Assembly: GCA_017621225.1 (NCBI GenBank)
Contig: JAGATN010000010.1
Span: forward strand, 79,748 to 143,747
Length of the DNA: 64,000 bases
Origin: Muribaculaceae bacterium
GTDB taxonomy: Bacteria; Bacteroidota; Bacteroidia; Bacteroidales; Muribaculaceae
Direction: 5' to 3'
The notes under the pieces are model-generated. The model was not told where the DNA came from and did no database searches. It saw nothing but the letters and a program-made list of their open reading frames with translations. Positions 35,009 through 45,466 of the stretch are shown one piece after another. The translations under genes were made by a program, and so were the position numbers. Position 1 is the stretch's first letter; each line of letters begins with the position of its first letter.

Positions 35009-36304
35009 ATGGATTTTATCGAAGAACTCTCATGGCGCGGCATGATACATCAAATGATGCCGGGAACGGAAGATCAACTCAAAAAAGAAATGACTACGGC
35101 TTATCTGGGCATCGACCCTACCGCCGATAGCCTACATATAGGGCACCTCGTAGGAGTAATGATGCTCAAGCACTTCCAACGTTCGGGCCATAAGCCCATC
35201 GCTCTTGTCGGAGGCGCAACGGGAATGATCGGCGACCCGTCCATGAAAAGCCAGGAACGCAAACTTCTCGATGAAGATACATTGCGTCACAATCAGGAAG
35301 CCATCAAGAAACAGCTTGCAAAATTTCTTGATTTCGACAGCGATGCACCAAACGCGGCCGAAATGGTGAACAACTATGACTGGATGAAGAATTTTTCGTT
35401 CCTCGAATTCATACGCGACGTAGGCAAGCACATCACCGTAAACTATATGATGGCAAAAGACTCTGTGAAGAAACGTCTTTCGGGTGAAAGCCAACAAGGC
35501 ATGTCGTTTACGGAATTCTCATATCAACTCGTACAGGGCTACGACTTCCTCACGCTGTATCGCGACAAGAACTGCAAACTGCAGCTCGGAGGATCGGATC
35601 AATGGGGCAACATCACCACCGGAACGGAACTCATACGCCGCACCACCGGAGGCGAGGCTTATGCACTTACTTGCCCGCTGATAACGAAAGCCGACGGAGG
35701 CAAATTCGGCAAAACCGAAAGCGGAAACGTATGGCTCGACCCCAAATACACGTCGCCATACAAATTCTATCAGTTCTGGCTAAACGTTACCGATGCCGAT
35801 GCCGAAAAATACATCAAGATATTCACCGAATTGTCGCGCGAGGAAATCGAAAGCCTTATCGAAGAACAGCACAAAGATCCGGGATTGCGCCCGCTGCAAC
35901 GCCGACTTGCCAAGGAAATAACCACCATGGTACACTCGGCACAGGATTACGAAATGGCCGTAGAAGCATCGCAGATATTGTTTAGCAACAAAGCCGGCGA
36001 TGCACTGCGCCACATCGACGAAAACACCCTGCTGCAAGTAATGGAAGGCGTTCCTCAACATGAAATATCGCGCGCCGACATCGAAGCAGGCATAAAGCTT
36101 GCCGACTTGCTTACCGACAAAGCTCCGGTATTCCCGTCGAAGGGCGAAATGCGCAAAATGACCCAACAAGGCGGCGTATCGGTCAACAAAGAAAAAGTAA
36201 CCGATCCGTATGCGCCGATATGCGCCGATATGCTGTTGAACAACAAGTATATACTGATACAGAAAGGCAAGAAGAACTATTATCTTCTCCGCGTAGCCGA
36301 CTAA
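35009..36304 (+). CDS. tyrS: Tyrosyl-tRNA synthetase
   Basis: 431 residues, a complete class I synthetase of the TyrRS-F type. The HIGH motif is SLHIGHLVG (41-49), the KMSKS counterpart is KFGKTESGN, and [14 protein letters not shown] forms part of the tyrosine/ATP pocket. The C-terminal S4-like RNA-binding domain includes [13 protein letters not shown]. Monocistronic: it has its own promoter and is followed by a terminator at 36351-36383. Confidence 0.97.
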   Translation: MDFIEELSWRGMIHQMMPGTEDQLKKEMTTAYLGIDPTADSLHIGHLVGVMMLKHFQRSGHKPIALVGGATGMIGDPSMKSQERKLLDEDTLRHNQEAIKKQLAKFLDFDSDAPNAAEMVNNYDWMKNFSFLEFIRDVGKHITVNYMMAKDSVKKRLSGESQQGMSFTEFSYQLVQGYDFLTLYRDKNCKLQLGGSDQWGNITTGTELIRRTTGGEAYALTCPLITKADGGKFGKTESGNVWLDPKYTSPYKFYQFWLNVTDADAEKYIKIFTELSREEIESLIEEQHKDPGLRPLQRRLAKEITTMVHSAQDYEMAVEASQILFSNKAGDALRHIDENTLLQVMEGVPQHEISRADIEAGIKLADLLTDKAPVFPSKGEMRKMTQQGGVSVNKEKVTDPYAPICADMLLNNKYILIQKGKKNYYLLRVAD

Positions 36305-36350
36305 TGCCTCGTAATAAAAACTTAATGAGGCTTATAACCGATACAACACA

Positions 36351-36383
36351 TAATGAAATTGCCCCATTAGGGCAATTTCATTA
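36351..36383. terminator. Rho-independent terminator after tyrS
   Basis: A perfect 14-bp stem (TAATGAAATTGCCC at 36351-36364 with its complement at 36370-36383) around a 5-base loop, followed by TTTAAT. A smaller GCCTC/GAGGC hairpin precedes it at 36306-36331. Confidence 0.8.
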
Positions 36384-36407
36384 TTTAATATATCACTCGC
36401 TTTTATC

Positions 36408-37424
36408 ATGATAAAACTCGTCAAAACATTCATTGCAGCAATATCCATCGGTGCCGTTACGGTGGCTTGCTCCGGCGGAAAGACCGCTACCGATTCACAG
36501 GATTCGGCCAAACTCGTTCCACTCGATTCAATCGTGCTCAGCGACCCATTCATACTCGCCGACTCAGCCACTCACACATATTATATGACAGGCACCGGCG
36601 GCCAAATGTGGAAAAGTAGCGATTTGAAAATGTGGGAAGGCCCGTTTACCGTAGCTCAAACCGACACATCGTCATGGATGGGCCCGCGCCCTGCCATCTG
36701 GGCTGCCGAACTGCACAAATACAATGGCAAATATTATTACTTCGCCACATTTACCAACCACGCCGACACCATCGGAACGTTTCGCGGCAATGCACTCGAA
36801 CGGCGCGCAAGCCATATATTGCGTAGCGACAATCCCGACGGACCATACGCCCCGATAAGCGACGACCTTATACTCCCGGCCGACAAACTTACGCTCGACG
36901 GCACTTTCTGGGTCGACACCGACGGAAAGCCATACATGGTGTATTGTTGGGAATGGTTACAAAACTGGGATGGCACGATTGAAAAAATCGAGCTAACGCC
37001 CGACTTGTCTTCATCCGTAGGCGAAGGCCGGATTCTATTCCGTGCAAGCGATTCGCCCTGGAGCCGCGAAATAATCGACGGCACCGAAAGGCCCAACAGA
37101 GTTACCGACGGCCCGTTCCTGTTCCGCACGCAGACCGGCAAGCTCGGAATGCTTTGGACAAGCTGGGTGTATGGCGACTACACGCAAGGAGTGGCATATT
37201 CGGAGAGCGGCACTCTCGACGGCCCATGGACTCAGTCGCCGCAACCCATCACACCACCAAACCATGGACACGGAATGATGTTCAGAGACTTTGACGGACG
37301 CCTGCTTATGGCAGCCCACAGCCACAAGGTAAATGTCGACGGAAGCTATCACCGAGTGCCCCAATTATTTGCGATTGACGATTCGGCCGACACGCTGCGC
37401 GTCATCGGAAAAGCCGAACTTTAA
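36408..37424 (+). CDS. GH43-like glycoside hydrolase, lipoprotein
   Basis: 338 residues with a lipoprotein signal (AISIGAVTVACSGG, Cys near 21). The five-bladed GH43 pattern is visible: LSDPFILADSATHTYYM (general base Asp), LDGTFWVDTDGKPYMVYCW (pKa-modulating Asp), and DGPFLFRTQTGKLGMLWTSW at the general-acid position. There Asp stands in place of the usual Glu of EGP. Such enzymes cleave arabinan, xylan or galactan side chains. No SusC/SusD or other glycan genes lie nearby, so it is not in a visible polysaccharide-utilisation locus. Confidence 0.82.
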   Translation: MIKLVKTFIAAISIGAVTVACSGGKTATDSQDSAKLVPLDSIVLSDPFILADSATHTYYMTGTGGQMWKSSDLKMWEGPFTVAQTDTSSWMGPRPAIWAAELHKYNGKYYYFATFTNHADTIGTFRGNALERRASHILRSDNPDGPYAPISDDLILPADKLTLDGTFWVDTDGKPYMVYCWEWLQNWDGTIEKIELTPDLSSSVGEGRILFRASDSPWSREIIDGTERPNRVTDGPFLFRTQTGKLGMLWTSWVYGDYTQGVAYSESGTLDGPWTQSPQPITPPNHGHGMMFRDFDGRLLMAAHSHKVNVDGSYHRVPQLFAIDDSADTLRVIGKAEL

Positions 37425-37599
37425 CCGCCATACTTTAGCCATTGTATTTGACAAAATCCACAAAAGACTTATTCCATTTAAAATCAAATATAATAGGCTT
37501 CCTTATATCGCATTGCATCAGCTATAAAATAGCGCAATCCCTGGGAATGCGACATAATCCAAAATGAAACGAACTATTGCCATATTGAAAAAAAAACGT

Positions 37600-37607
37600 T
37601 AATTTTG
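37600..37607 (+). promoter_or_regulatory. Bacteroidetes -7 box TAATTTTG driving the large structured RNA
   Basis: An exact TAnnTTTG match with TTG at 37577-37579 about 20 bases upstream. It predicts a start near 37613. The 175 bases between the GH43 gene and this promoter show nothing else. Confidence 0.65.
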
Positions 37608-37612
37608 CACAT

Positions 37613-37946
37613 AGATTTCCACGCTATGGAAGTGTGGTTCAGAGGAGCATAGCACTATGGCGAACGGAAGTCTAACGACACATAAATAGGAAAGCGTATA
37701 TTGACGCTTTGTCTTTGGCTCTTTCAGAACTTTCCACAACTTGAAGTAGCATGCCACATGACAACGCAGCAATAGACGTCACGGGTATGTACATACCTAT
37801 CCGGGCTCATTTCAGGTATATGCTTGAAATGGGTTTGGGGTATTTACATATACAGCGTGGAGTCTGTTGCTCGTCTTTGGCATGATGAGCACGTGGAAAG
37901 GCTTTGAAAGAGCGGGACGAGCAACAATAAGGCTCCCCGCTTTTCT
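37613..37946 (+). ncRNA. Large structured RNA of about 330 nt with its own terminator (candidate)
   Basis: No open frame of note. Paired elements: AAAGCGT/ACGCTTT hairpin (37691-37710); a junction closed by AGAC..CACG (37774-37783) and CGTG..GTCT (37856-37865) that encloses the palindrome GGTATGTACATACC (37784) and a 9-bp hairpin (37806-37814 with 37825-37833); an 11-bp perfect helix TGTTGCTCGTC (37865) with GACGAGCAACA (37916); and a terminator AGCGGG/CCCGCT (37911-37941) with a T-rich tail. The 3' strand of the 11-bp helix lies inside the terminator loop, so the two are alternative or form a pseudoknot. It lacks RNase P, tmRNA and SRP landmarks. Family unassigned. Confidence 0.7.
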
Positions 37947-38077
37947 TTTATCCAAACAAATCGAATTCGCCATTATGGAGTCGGTGGCAGTGAATATTAA
38001 AGTCCGCGCAATGTTAATATCCGATAATGGACCCAACATAGTTACAACGTGAGGCTTTAGTCAATATAAAACAATTT

Positions 38078-39160
38078 ATGGATAATATCGCACGCCAGCC
38101 ACTATCTTCAGCATCATTGCAATCTAATGTCATATCCTTTCTTCGATTCCCGATGATTGTGGGAGTAGTGATGATTCATAGTAATCTTGATGATATTGTA
38201 ATAGATGGGAAGTCTTTTTTTAATGTCGCCCAATTTCCCATATTTGAGAATATTTCATTTCTCATTTCACATATTTTATCCCGGATTGCAGTACCACTTT
38301 TCTTCTTTATCTCCGGTTTCTTATTTTTCAAAGGAGATTTTACATTTGATTCTTATAAAGATAAATTAAAGCGGCGAGCGAAAACAATTCTTTTACCTTA
38401 CGTATTATGGAATTTATTTGTTTTAGTTTTATATTTGGGGATGGAGCTTTACATTCCCTCGTTGAGAAGTGGGCGTAATTCTTTTTTGAGTTATACCCCA
38501 CTTCAATGGCTCAATTTATTTTGGGATGGTTCTGGAGGCTTCCCTATATGTTTTCAGTTTTGGTTTTTGAGAGACTTGATGGTGGTTATGGTGTTGTCTC
38601 CAATCATATTTTTAGGGATTAGGTACTTAAAATGCTATTTTGTACTACTCTTAGGTATTTTTTGGATAACTAATATTTGGTGTGATATATCCGGTTTCAG
38701 CATTTCGGCTTTCTTCTTTTTTTCTACCGGTGCATTTTTCAACATTATTAAAATTAATTTCGTTGATTTTTTGAAGCCATTGACTAATTATTCTATGATA
38801 TTATACATTATAATTTGTGGGATTAATATTTATTTTCGGAATGAATATATGCTTAGTACAGGAATCATTATAGGCATGGTGTGTGCCGTGACTTTGACTG
38901 CACGTAAATTGGAAGATGGGAAATGGCATGTTAATAATTTTTTGTCGGAAAGCAGTTTCTTTATTTATGCGTATCATGGAACTCTCATTGCCCTATTGAT
39001 AAAACTTGCGGTAAAAATCACACTCCCGGATTCGGAGTTTGAATTGATTGCCATATATTTTCTTGCACCATCATTCACCATACTAATAGGATTAGGAATA
39101 TACTACCTTTTAAAGAGATACGTTCCAAAATTCACATCTATCATAACAGGTGGACGATAA
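38078..39160 (+). CDS. Acyltransferase family 3 membrane protein
   Basis: 360 residues with about ten hydrophobic helices and no soluble domain. The first helix carries FLRFPMIVGVVMIHSN, the Arg...His pattern of acyltransferase-3 (OafA/WecH-like) enzymes that O-acetylate surface glycans. LFFFISGFLFFKGD and RAKTILLPYVLWNLF are family-typical. The gene is clearly AT-rich relative to its neighbours and stands alone between the structured RNA and a tRNA gene, which suggests horizontal acquisition. The acceptor is unknown. Confidence 0.85.
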   Translation: MDNIARQPLSSASLQSNVISFLRFPMIVGVVMIHSNLDDIVIDGKSFFNVAQFPIFENISFLISHILSRIAVPLFFFISGFLFFKGDFTFDSYKDKLKRRAKTILLPYVLWNLFVLVLYLGMELYIPSLRSGRNSFLSYTPLQWLNLFWDGSGGFPICFQFWFLRDLMVVMVLSPIIFLGIRYLKCYFVLLLGIFWITNIWCDISGFSISAFFFFSTGAFFNIIKINFVDFLKPLTNYSMILYIIICGINIYFRNEYMLSTGIIIGMVCAVTLTARKLEDGKWHVNNFLSESSFFIYAYHGTLIALLIKLAVKITLPDSEFELIAIYFLAPSFTILIGLGIYYLLKRYVPKFTSIITGGR

Positions 39161-39284
39161 TTGCATTTATTCGTAATGTGAGTTCGGAATAAAAATGCAT
39201 CTAAACGTAGAATTGATGTCTTGAAAAAGTTGTTCATTTTTCAGACATCAGCGTTATTTGTCAGTAAACGCCCCAAAGTTCGCC

Positions 39285-39335
39285 TGAAATAATGGTCTGT
39301 GAAATAATGGCCTGAAAAATGCGGTTGAAATAATG
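39285..39335. repeat. Three direct copies of TGAAATAATG
   Basis: Exact decamers at 39285-39294, 39300-39309 and 39326-39335, in the otherwise empty 250 bases between the acyltransferase and tRNA-Gln. They could be a decayed coding repeat or protein-binding sites. Nothing else was recognised in this stretch. Confidence 0.5.
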
Positions 39336-39368
39336 ACAATTTCATTTGCACAATTTCAAAACAATGCG

Positions 39369-39376
39369 TAACTTTG
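39369..39376 (+). promoter_or_regulatory. Bacteroidetes -7 box TAACTTTG for tRNA-Gln
   Basis: An exact TAnnTTTG match, 36 bases before the tRNA 5' end. Confidence 0.6.
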
Positions 39377-39411
39377 CATCGCTTTAGGCAAAAGGCTTGA
39401 GCAAATATGAT

Positions 39412-39482
39412 TGTCTTATGGTGTAATGGTAGCACTGCAGTTTTTGGTTCTGCCTGTCTAGGTTCGAATCCTGGTAAGACAA
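39412..39482 (+). tRNA. tRNA-Gln (anticodon TTG)
   Basis: A 71-base cloverleaf: acceptor TGTCTTA pairs with TAAGACA (39475-39481) and the discriminator base is A. The D-arm has AATGGTAGC, the T-arm GGTTCGAATCC. The anticodon loop TTTTGGT gives TTG, reading CAA. CCA is not encoded. A terminator follows directly, so it is a single-gene transcript. Confidence 0.93.
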
Positions 39483-39487
39483 CACAA

Positions 39488-39524
39488 ACCGAGGGAGCTA
39501 AATCAGCTCCCTCGGTTTTTTTTG
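39488..39524 (+). terminator. Rho-independent terminator after tRNA-Gln
   Basis: An 11-bp GC-rich stem (CCGAGGGAGCT pairing with AGCTCCCTCGG) around a short loop, followed by eight T residues. Confidence 0.9.
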
Positions 39525-39555
39525 TATTTACTCTTGAATCGGAGACCGCCGTGGC

Positions 39556-40386
39556 TCAATACTTTACGTTGAGCCAAGAGGCGTTATCCGATATCCACTT
39601 CTTCAATCGGATGGGTATGTCGCTGCACATGTAATCGCAGCCAAGATATGCGCCAAGCATAAAATCGTCGACCGACTGACCGGGCCAAAGGCTAACAATC
39701 AGCCCCTCCTTATGCGCCTTTGCCACGCTCTCGCGGCTCGTGCCGTTCATGGTTGCGCCCAGTCGCTTTATACCTACTGCCTTACACATAGCGATAGTCT
39801 CGGCATTGCACGGCTTTGACGTTATCAGAAGCAAATCGGCATCGGGATGATGCTCTTGCAGGTATCTCAACCCTCTGTAATCGCCCGACGTGAATACGAA
39901 ATCGGCATCGGCCGGCTTCGCTGCAATCACCTTCGAATATAGCTTCTCGCAATAATCGGCAAGACGATCGGCCGGATACAAGTCGGTGGGAGTAGTCTTC
40001 ATTTCAAATTCGACATACAGCCCCCTCTTATCCTTCAAAAAATCGAGAAGTTCATCAAGCGTAAGAATCTTATTGCCCTTTTTGGTGGCCAACTTACGTA
40101 TTTCGGATAAGCTTTTCTCTTCAACCGTGCCCGATCCGTTAGTGGTGCGTTCGAGCGAGCTGTCATGCGTCACCACCAGCTCTCCGTCGGCGGTCATACG
40201 TATGTCGGTTTCGAAACCTCGATATCCCGCATCGTAACTCGCCTTAAAAGCCTGCATCGTGTTTTCGTCGTTTTCCATCCGACCGCCTCGGTGAGAAAAC
40301 AACCGTATCTGTTGCGACTGCGAATAAGCTTCCATCGAAATCACAAACATCGACACGCACACCAACATTCTAAAAAATCCAATCAT
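39556..40386 (-). CDS. Secreted glycerophosphodiester phosphodiesterase
   Basis: 276 residues with a signal peptide (about 1-22). The GDPD catalytic set is present: FSHRGGRMENDENTMQAF (HRG...ENT), GFETDIRMTADGELVVTHD (E-D pair and second His) and LYVEFEMK. It hydrolyses glycerophosphodiesters from lipid turnover to glycerol-3-phosphate plus an alcohol, probably in the periplasm. It converges with the tRNA-Gln gene. Confidence 0.93.
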   Translation of the reverse strand: MIGFFRMLVCVSMFVISMEAYSQSQQIRLFSHRGGRMENDENTMQAFKASYDAGYRGFETDIRMTADGELVVTHDSSLERTTNGSGTVEEKSLSEIRKLATKKGNKILTLDELLDFLKDKRGLYVEFEMKTTPTDLYPADRLADYCEKLYSKVIAAKPADADFVFTSGDYRGLRYLQEHHPDADLLLITSKPCNAETIAMCKAVGIKRLGATMNGTSRESVAKAHKEGLIVSLWPGQSVDDFMLGAYLGCDYMCSDIPIRLKKWISDNASWLNVKY

Positions 40387-40556
40387 AGTCTTTGGGTATA
40401 CACATTAATAATTATACTTATACGAAAAAATCGTTTGCGCACATTCCAGATCCTTGGTGGAAATGGAATGCATGCAAACGACTAAATCCTATTTTGGCCC
40501 ATACACGGGCCCATTGTCATACGGCGTTAACCGCCGACGCAATGCGTATTTTTATA

Positions 40557-41144
40557 TTACTTCTGATTAACCTTGTTGTAACGAGCGTTGAGGCCCTCTA
40601 TTATTTCAGCAGTAATGTCGAGCGACGGATTGAAATAAACGCCGGCAGCCTTATACAATATGGCGTCATATCCCTTTTGGGCATTGTAAGCCTTAATGAA
40701 CGATTCGATTGAATCATTCAACTGCTGTTGCTGCTCTGCCATTTCCTGCTCGGTGGTGCGCTGGAGATTCATCAGATAGTTCTGAGCATCCTGCTGCATT
40801 TTCTGCAACTTGGCAACGTCGGCATTATAGCTTGCTTCGCTCAGATAACCGTTGCTACGCATCTTATCTTCAATCTGCGCACCGAAGCGGTTTATTTCAG
40901 ATTGGCGCGATTGTGTTGCGTTTTCAAGCTTGCTTATGGAACGTATTGAAATTTCTTTGAAATCTTTTGCCAAGTTATAGTGCGCGCTAACAGAATCGGC
41001 ATCTATATAACGAATGTTCAACGATGCCGAAGCTGCCGGTGTATCAGAGCCTGACGTTTTGGCCGGTTGGTTTTCACCATTTTCCGAACATGCGCCGACA
41101 ACCAACGCCGACATAAGCACTAAAGAAAATGCTACTTTTTTCAT
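40557..41144 (-). CDS. OmpH/Skp-like lipoprotein
   Basis: 195 residues with a lipoprotein signal (ALVVGACSEN, Cys near 19), a short beta-strand IRYIDADSV, and then a long Gln/Glu/Lys-rich helical arm (about 55-155) returning to a strand VYFNPSLDITAEIIEGLN. This is the Skp/OmpH layout, in which trimers hold unfolded outer-membrane proteins. Anchoring by a lipid is common for Bacteroidetes members. No partner genes (bamA) are next to it. Confidence 0.88.
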   Translation of the reverse strand: MKKVAFSLVLMSALVVGACSENGENQPAKTSGSDTPAASASLNIRYIDADSVSAHYNLAKDFKEISIRSISKLENATQSRQSEINRFGAQIEDKMRSNGYLSEASYNADVAKLQKMQQDAQNYLMNLQRTTEQEMAEQQQQLNDSIESFIKAYNAQKGYDAILYKAAGVYFNPSLDITAEIIEGLNARYNKVNQK

Positions 41145-41185
41145 TTGTAATTTTAATAAATATAGGTATGGTTTATTACTAATTT

Positions 41186-41356
41186 CTAATTTTGTTTCGA
41201 CTCATGCGATGCACACTTTATGCCTCTGCGACGCAATTCCGGTATGCTTCCTACGTGCCCCGACGGAAATTTACCGCCTTTAACAAAAAGCACCCTCACG
41301 CCAAGGGCCAAAAGCGCCATAAATAGTAATATCATTGCTAAAATTACCGTTTTCAT
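41186..41356 (-). CDS. Small conserved membrane protein
   Basis: 56 residues from the ATG at 41356. The longer frame to 41413 would include the promoter and is rejected. One N-terminal transmembrane helix (ILAMILLFMALLALGVRVLFV) is followed by KGGKFPSGHVGSIPELRRRGIKCA. The segment from GGKFP to the cysteine is a pattern I recall in many Bacteroidales genomes; function unknown. Confidence 0.75.
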   Translation of the reverse strand: MKTVILAMILLFMALLALGVRVLFVKGGKFPSGHVGSIPELRRRGIKCASHESKQN

Positions 41357-41379
41357 CGCACAAATTATGTTTTGCAGTG

Positions 41380-41387
41380 CAAATATA
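41380..41387 (-). promoter_or_regulatory. Bacteroidetes -7 box TATATTTG for the small membrane protein
   Basis: An exact TAnnTTTG match on the minus strand, 24 bases before the ATG at 41356; it supports that start codon. Confidence 0.6.
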
Positions 41388-41522
41388 GGAAACGTCGCGA
41401 AATTTTTTGCCATAACTAAATTTTATTTTGTAACTTAGTGTGCTCTTAAACGTTTTTTTAACATTATTTTCCATTAGAGATAATCAAAACAAAGTTTATA
41501 CTAATAAAAACAGTTACGAATC

Positions 41523-42983
41523 ATGACAGTCAAAGACCTCAATCCAAAAAGGGTGTTCGCCATTTTCGACGAAATCACAAAAGTGCCTCGTCCGTCAAAA
41601 AAAGAGGAGAAAATACGTCAATATCTGCTCGACTTTGCAAAAGCCAACGGCATTAATGCAAAAACCGACGCCATAGGCAACGTCGTTATGACAAAACCCG
41701 CTACTCCGGGACACGAAAATGCTCCGACAGTTATACTTCAAGGCCACATGGACATGGTGTGCGAATCAAACGACAAATCCTTTGACTTCGAAAACACACC
41801 CATAACCACAATAATCGACGGCGAATGGATACACGCCGACGGCACCACCTTAGGCGCCGACAACGGCATAGGCGTTGCCGCCGCATTGGCCATCCTTACC
41901 GATCCCGACCTCGTTCACGGACCTCTCGAAGCTCTGTTTACGATGGACGAAGAAACCGGCATGACCGGCGCATTCAACCTTGGCGAAGGCATGATATCCG
42001 GATCGATACTCATAAATCTCGACTCTGAGGACGATGCCGAACTGTTTGTAGGATGCGCGGGCGGAGTCGACACCGTTTGCACATTCAACTACAAACGCTC
42101 ATTCGCGCCCAAAGATTTCACTTATTTCAAAATCGACATCAGCAAGGGTCAAGGCGGTCACTCGGGCGGCGACATACATCTCGGTCGCATCAATGCCAAC
42201 AAGCTGCTTGCACGATTCTTGTTTGACCTCACCAAGAAATATGAAGTTTCCGTTGCTGAAATCGATGGCGGCAACCTGCGCAACGCCATTCCTCGCGCAT
42301 CGCATGCCATAGTAGGCGTTCACACATCAAACAAAGAGGCCGTACGCACCGCCCTCAACCACTTCATCGCCGACGTGGAAAATGAATATTCCGATCTCGA
42401 ACCGACGCTCGAAATAAAGATGGAAAGCGTGGAGATGCCGGAATTCTGCATCGACTCCGAAACGTCGCTCAACCTTATCCGCGCGCTGTACAGCGCTCCT
42501 CACGGAGTGGTTTCGATGAGCCGCGAACTCGAAAACCTCGTGGAAACTTCTACCAACCTCGCTTCGGTGAAAATGAAAGAGGACAACAAGATCGTTGTAA
42601 CCACAAGCCAGCGCAGTTCCGTCGACTCTCGCAAGTGGGACATCGCCAATCAGGTTGAAGCATTGTTCCTCCTGGCCGGTGCCACCGTTGAACACGGCGA
42701 AGGATATCCGGGCTGGCAACCCAACATGAAATCGCCCATTATGGAAATGGCACGCGACGCATACAAAGAACTATACGGCGTAACACCCGCCATCAAAGCC
42801 ATACATGCAGGCCTCGAATGCGGCTTATTCCTTCAGAAATTCCCGCACCTCGACATGGTTTCATTCGGCCCGACTTTACGCAACGTGCACTCGCCCAGCG
42901 AAAAGATGCACATTCCGGCCGTAGAGCGATTCTACGAACAGCTTAAGCTGATACTGCGCAAGGTTGCCGAAAAGAAGGCATAA
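41523..42983 (+). CDS. pepD: Aminoacyl-histidine dipeptidase (M20 family, PepD)
   Basis: 486 residues of normal PepD length. Metal-binding motifs of the M20 fold are ILQGHMDMVCE (first His and Asp), LGADNGIGVAAAL (bridging Asp), TMDEETGMTGA (catalytic Glu pair) and a late IHAGLECG. SHSGGDIHLGRINANK marks the lid domain. It cleaves Xaa-His dipeptides such as carnosine in the cytosol, though broad dipeptide use is known. A terminator follows at 43005-43040. Confidence 0.95.
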   Translation: MTVKDLNPKRVFAIFDEITKVPRPSKKEEKIRQYLLDFAKANGINAKTDAIGNVVMTKPATPGHENAPTVILQGHMDMVCESNDKSFDFENTPITTIIDGEWIHADGTTLGADNGIGVAAALAILTDPDLVHGPLEALFTMDEETGMTGAFNLGEGMISGSILINLDSEDDAELFVGCAGGVDTVCTFNYKRSFAPKDFTYFKIDISKGQGGHSGGDIHLGRINANKLLARFLFDLTKKYEVSVAEIDGGNLRNAIPRASHAIVGVHTSNKEAVRTALNHFIADVENEYSDLEPTLEIKMESVEMPEFCIDSETSLNLIRALYSAPHGVVSMSRELENLVETSTNLASVKMKEDNKIVVTTSQRSSVDSRKWDIANQVEALFLLAGATVEHGEGYPGWQPNMKSPIMEMARDAYKELYGVTPAIKAIHAGLECGLFLQKFPHLDMVSFGPTLRNVHSPSEKMHIPAVERFYEQLKLILRKVAEKKA

Positions 42984-43004
42984 CCACACCCCTATATCAA
43001 ACAA

Positions 43005-43040
43005 TAGAACTCCGTGGTTTTTCCCGTACACGGAGTTCTA
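43005..43040. terminator. Terminator hairpin after pepD
   Basis: A 12-bp perfect stem (TAGAACTCCGTG at 43005-43016 with CACGGAGTTCTA at 43029-43040), then TTCATT. Confidence 0.75.
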
Positions 43041-43084
43041 TTCATTACAATAATCACACCGATCAATCCCCATTTATACCAGAT

Positions 43085-43855
43085 ATGAAGCAACTGATAG
43101 TTCTTCAGGCTCGCACCGGATCAACACGACTGCCAAACAAAATGCTCATGCCATTTTACGACGGAGAATGCATTCTGAGCATCTTGTTAGGACGATTACA
43201 GAAAGACATTCCCGACGCAAAAGAAGTCATAGTAGTGGCCACGACGACGGCAAAAGGCGACGACGCAATAGTGGAATGCTGCAACAACATGGGCATAAAC
43301 ACGTTCAGAGGAAGCGAACAAGATGTGCTTAACCGCTTCATTATGACGGCACGACACTTTAATGCCCAAAAGCTGATTCGCGTATGTGCCGACAATGTTT
43401 TCATCGACACTCGCAACATCAAAAAACTATACGACCAATTCATTACGTCTGACTATGACTATCAGTCGTTTTGCACATCCGACGGCACTCCGTCGATAAA
43501 AACCCATTACGGATTCTGGGCCGAAGCGGTAACCGCCGAAGCACTTGAAACCGTCTCCCGGTCGACTGACGAACCGCTATATCACGAACACGTAACCAAC
43601 TTCATATATTCAGGCATCAAGGATTTTAAAATACGCCTTACGCCAATCGAGGAAACAATAAACGGCATAGAGAGTCACAAAAACTTAAGACTAACGGTCG
43701 ACACTCCGGCCGACTTTAAAGTGCAGCAAGAGATATATGCCGATTTAGTCAACAACGGGCGCGAAATAACGCCGCAAAACATCATAAACTATCTGGAATC
43801 GCGACCTGACCTTTACGAAATAATGGCCCGAACCATTTCCGAAAACAGTAAATGA
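43085..43855 (+). CDS. SpsF/NeuA-type cytidylyltransferase (CMP-nonulosonate synthetase candidate)
   Basis: 256 residues with the nucleotidyltransferase N terminus VLQARTGSTRLPNKML (about 5-20), then GSEQDVLNRF and LIRVCADNVFID. SpsF-type proteins activate a sugar acid with CTP. Together with the next two genes it mirrors the Bacteroides thetaiotaomicron Kdn set (BT1713-BT1715), so CMP-Kdn synthesis is the most likely job. That parallel comes from knowledge of that pathway and not from a search. The synthase gene starts one base after its stop. Confidence 0.82.
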   Translation: MKQLIVLQARTGSTRLPNKMLMPFYDGECILSILLGRLQKDIPDAKEVIVVATTTAKGDDAIVECCNNMGINTFRGSEQDVLNRFIMTARHFNAQKLIRVCADNVFIDTRNIKKLYDQFITSDYDYQSFCTSDGTPSIKTHYGFWAEAVTAEALETVSRSTDEPLYHEHVTNFIYSGIKDFKIRLTPIEETINGIESHKNLRLTVDTPADFKVQQEIYADLVNNGREITPQNIINYLESRPDLYEIMARTISENSK

Positions 43856-43856
43856 C

Positions 43857-45381
<1,525 letters not shown>

Positions 45382-45414
45382 ATCGCAACACATACATGAA
45401 CCTTATATGTGACG

Positions 45415-45452
45415 AGCAAGCGGCGAATCCCATTCCGAATTCGCCGCTTGCT
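45415..45452. terminator. Bidirectional terminator
   Basis: A perfect 14-bp stem (AGCAAGCGGCGAAT at 45415-45428 with its complement at 45439-45452), followed by a T-rich stretch on the plus strand, between two convergent genes. Confidence 0.85.
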
Positions 45453-45466
45453 TTGCTTTATCTGAT

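Noticed and set aside
37564-37602. A 12-codon Lys/Arg-rich mini-frame just before the large structured RNA
   Set aside because: It overlaps the promoter of the RNA and would not be on that transcript.
37613-37946. RNase P RNA, tmRNA, SRP RNA, retron or group II intron
   Set aside because: No GAGGAAAGTCC-type core, no tRNA-like ends with a tag frame, no SRP loop, and no reverse transcriptase gene nearby.
39285-39335. CRISPR-like array
   Set aside because: The repeats are only ten bases, with spacings of 5 and 16 bases and no cas genes; no CRISPR array was seen anywhere in the window.
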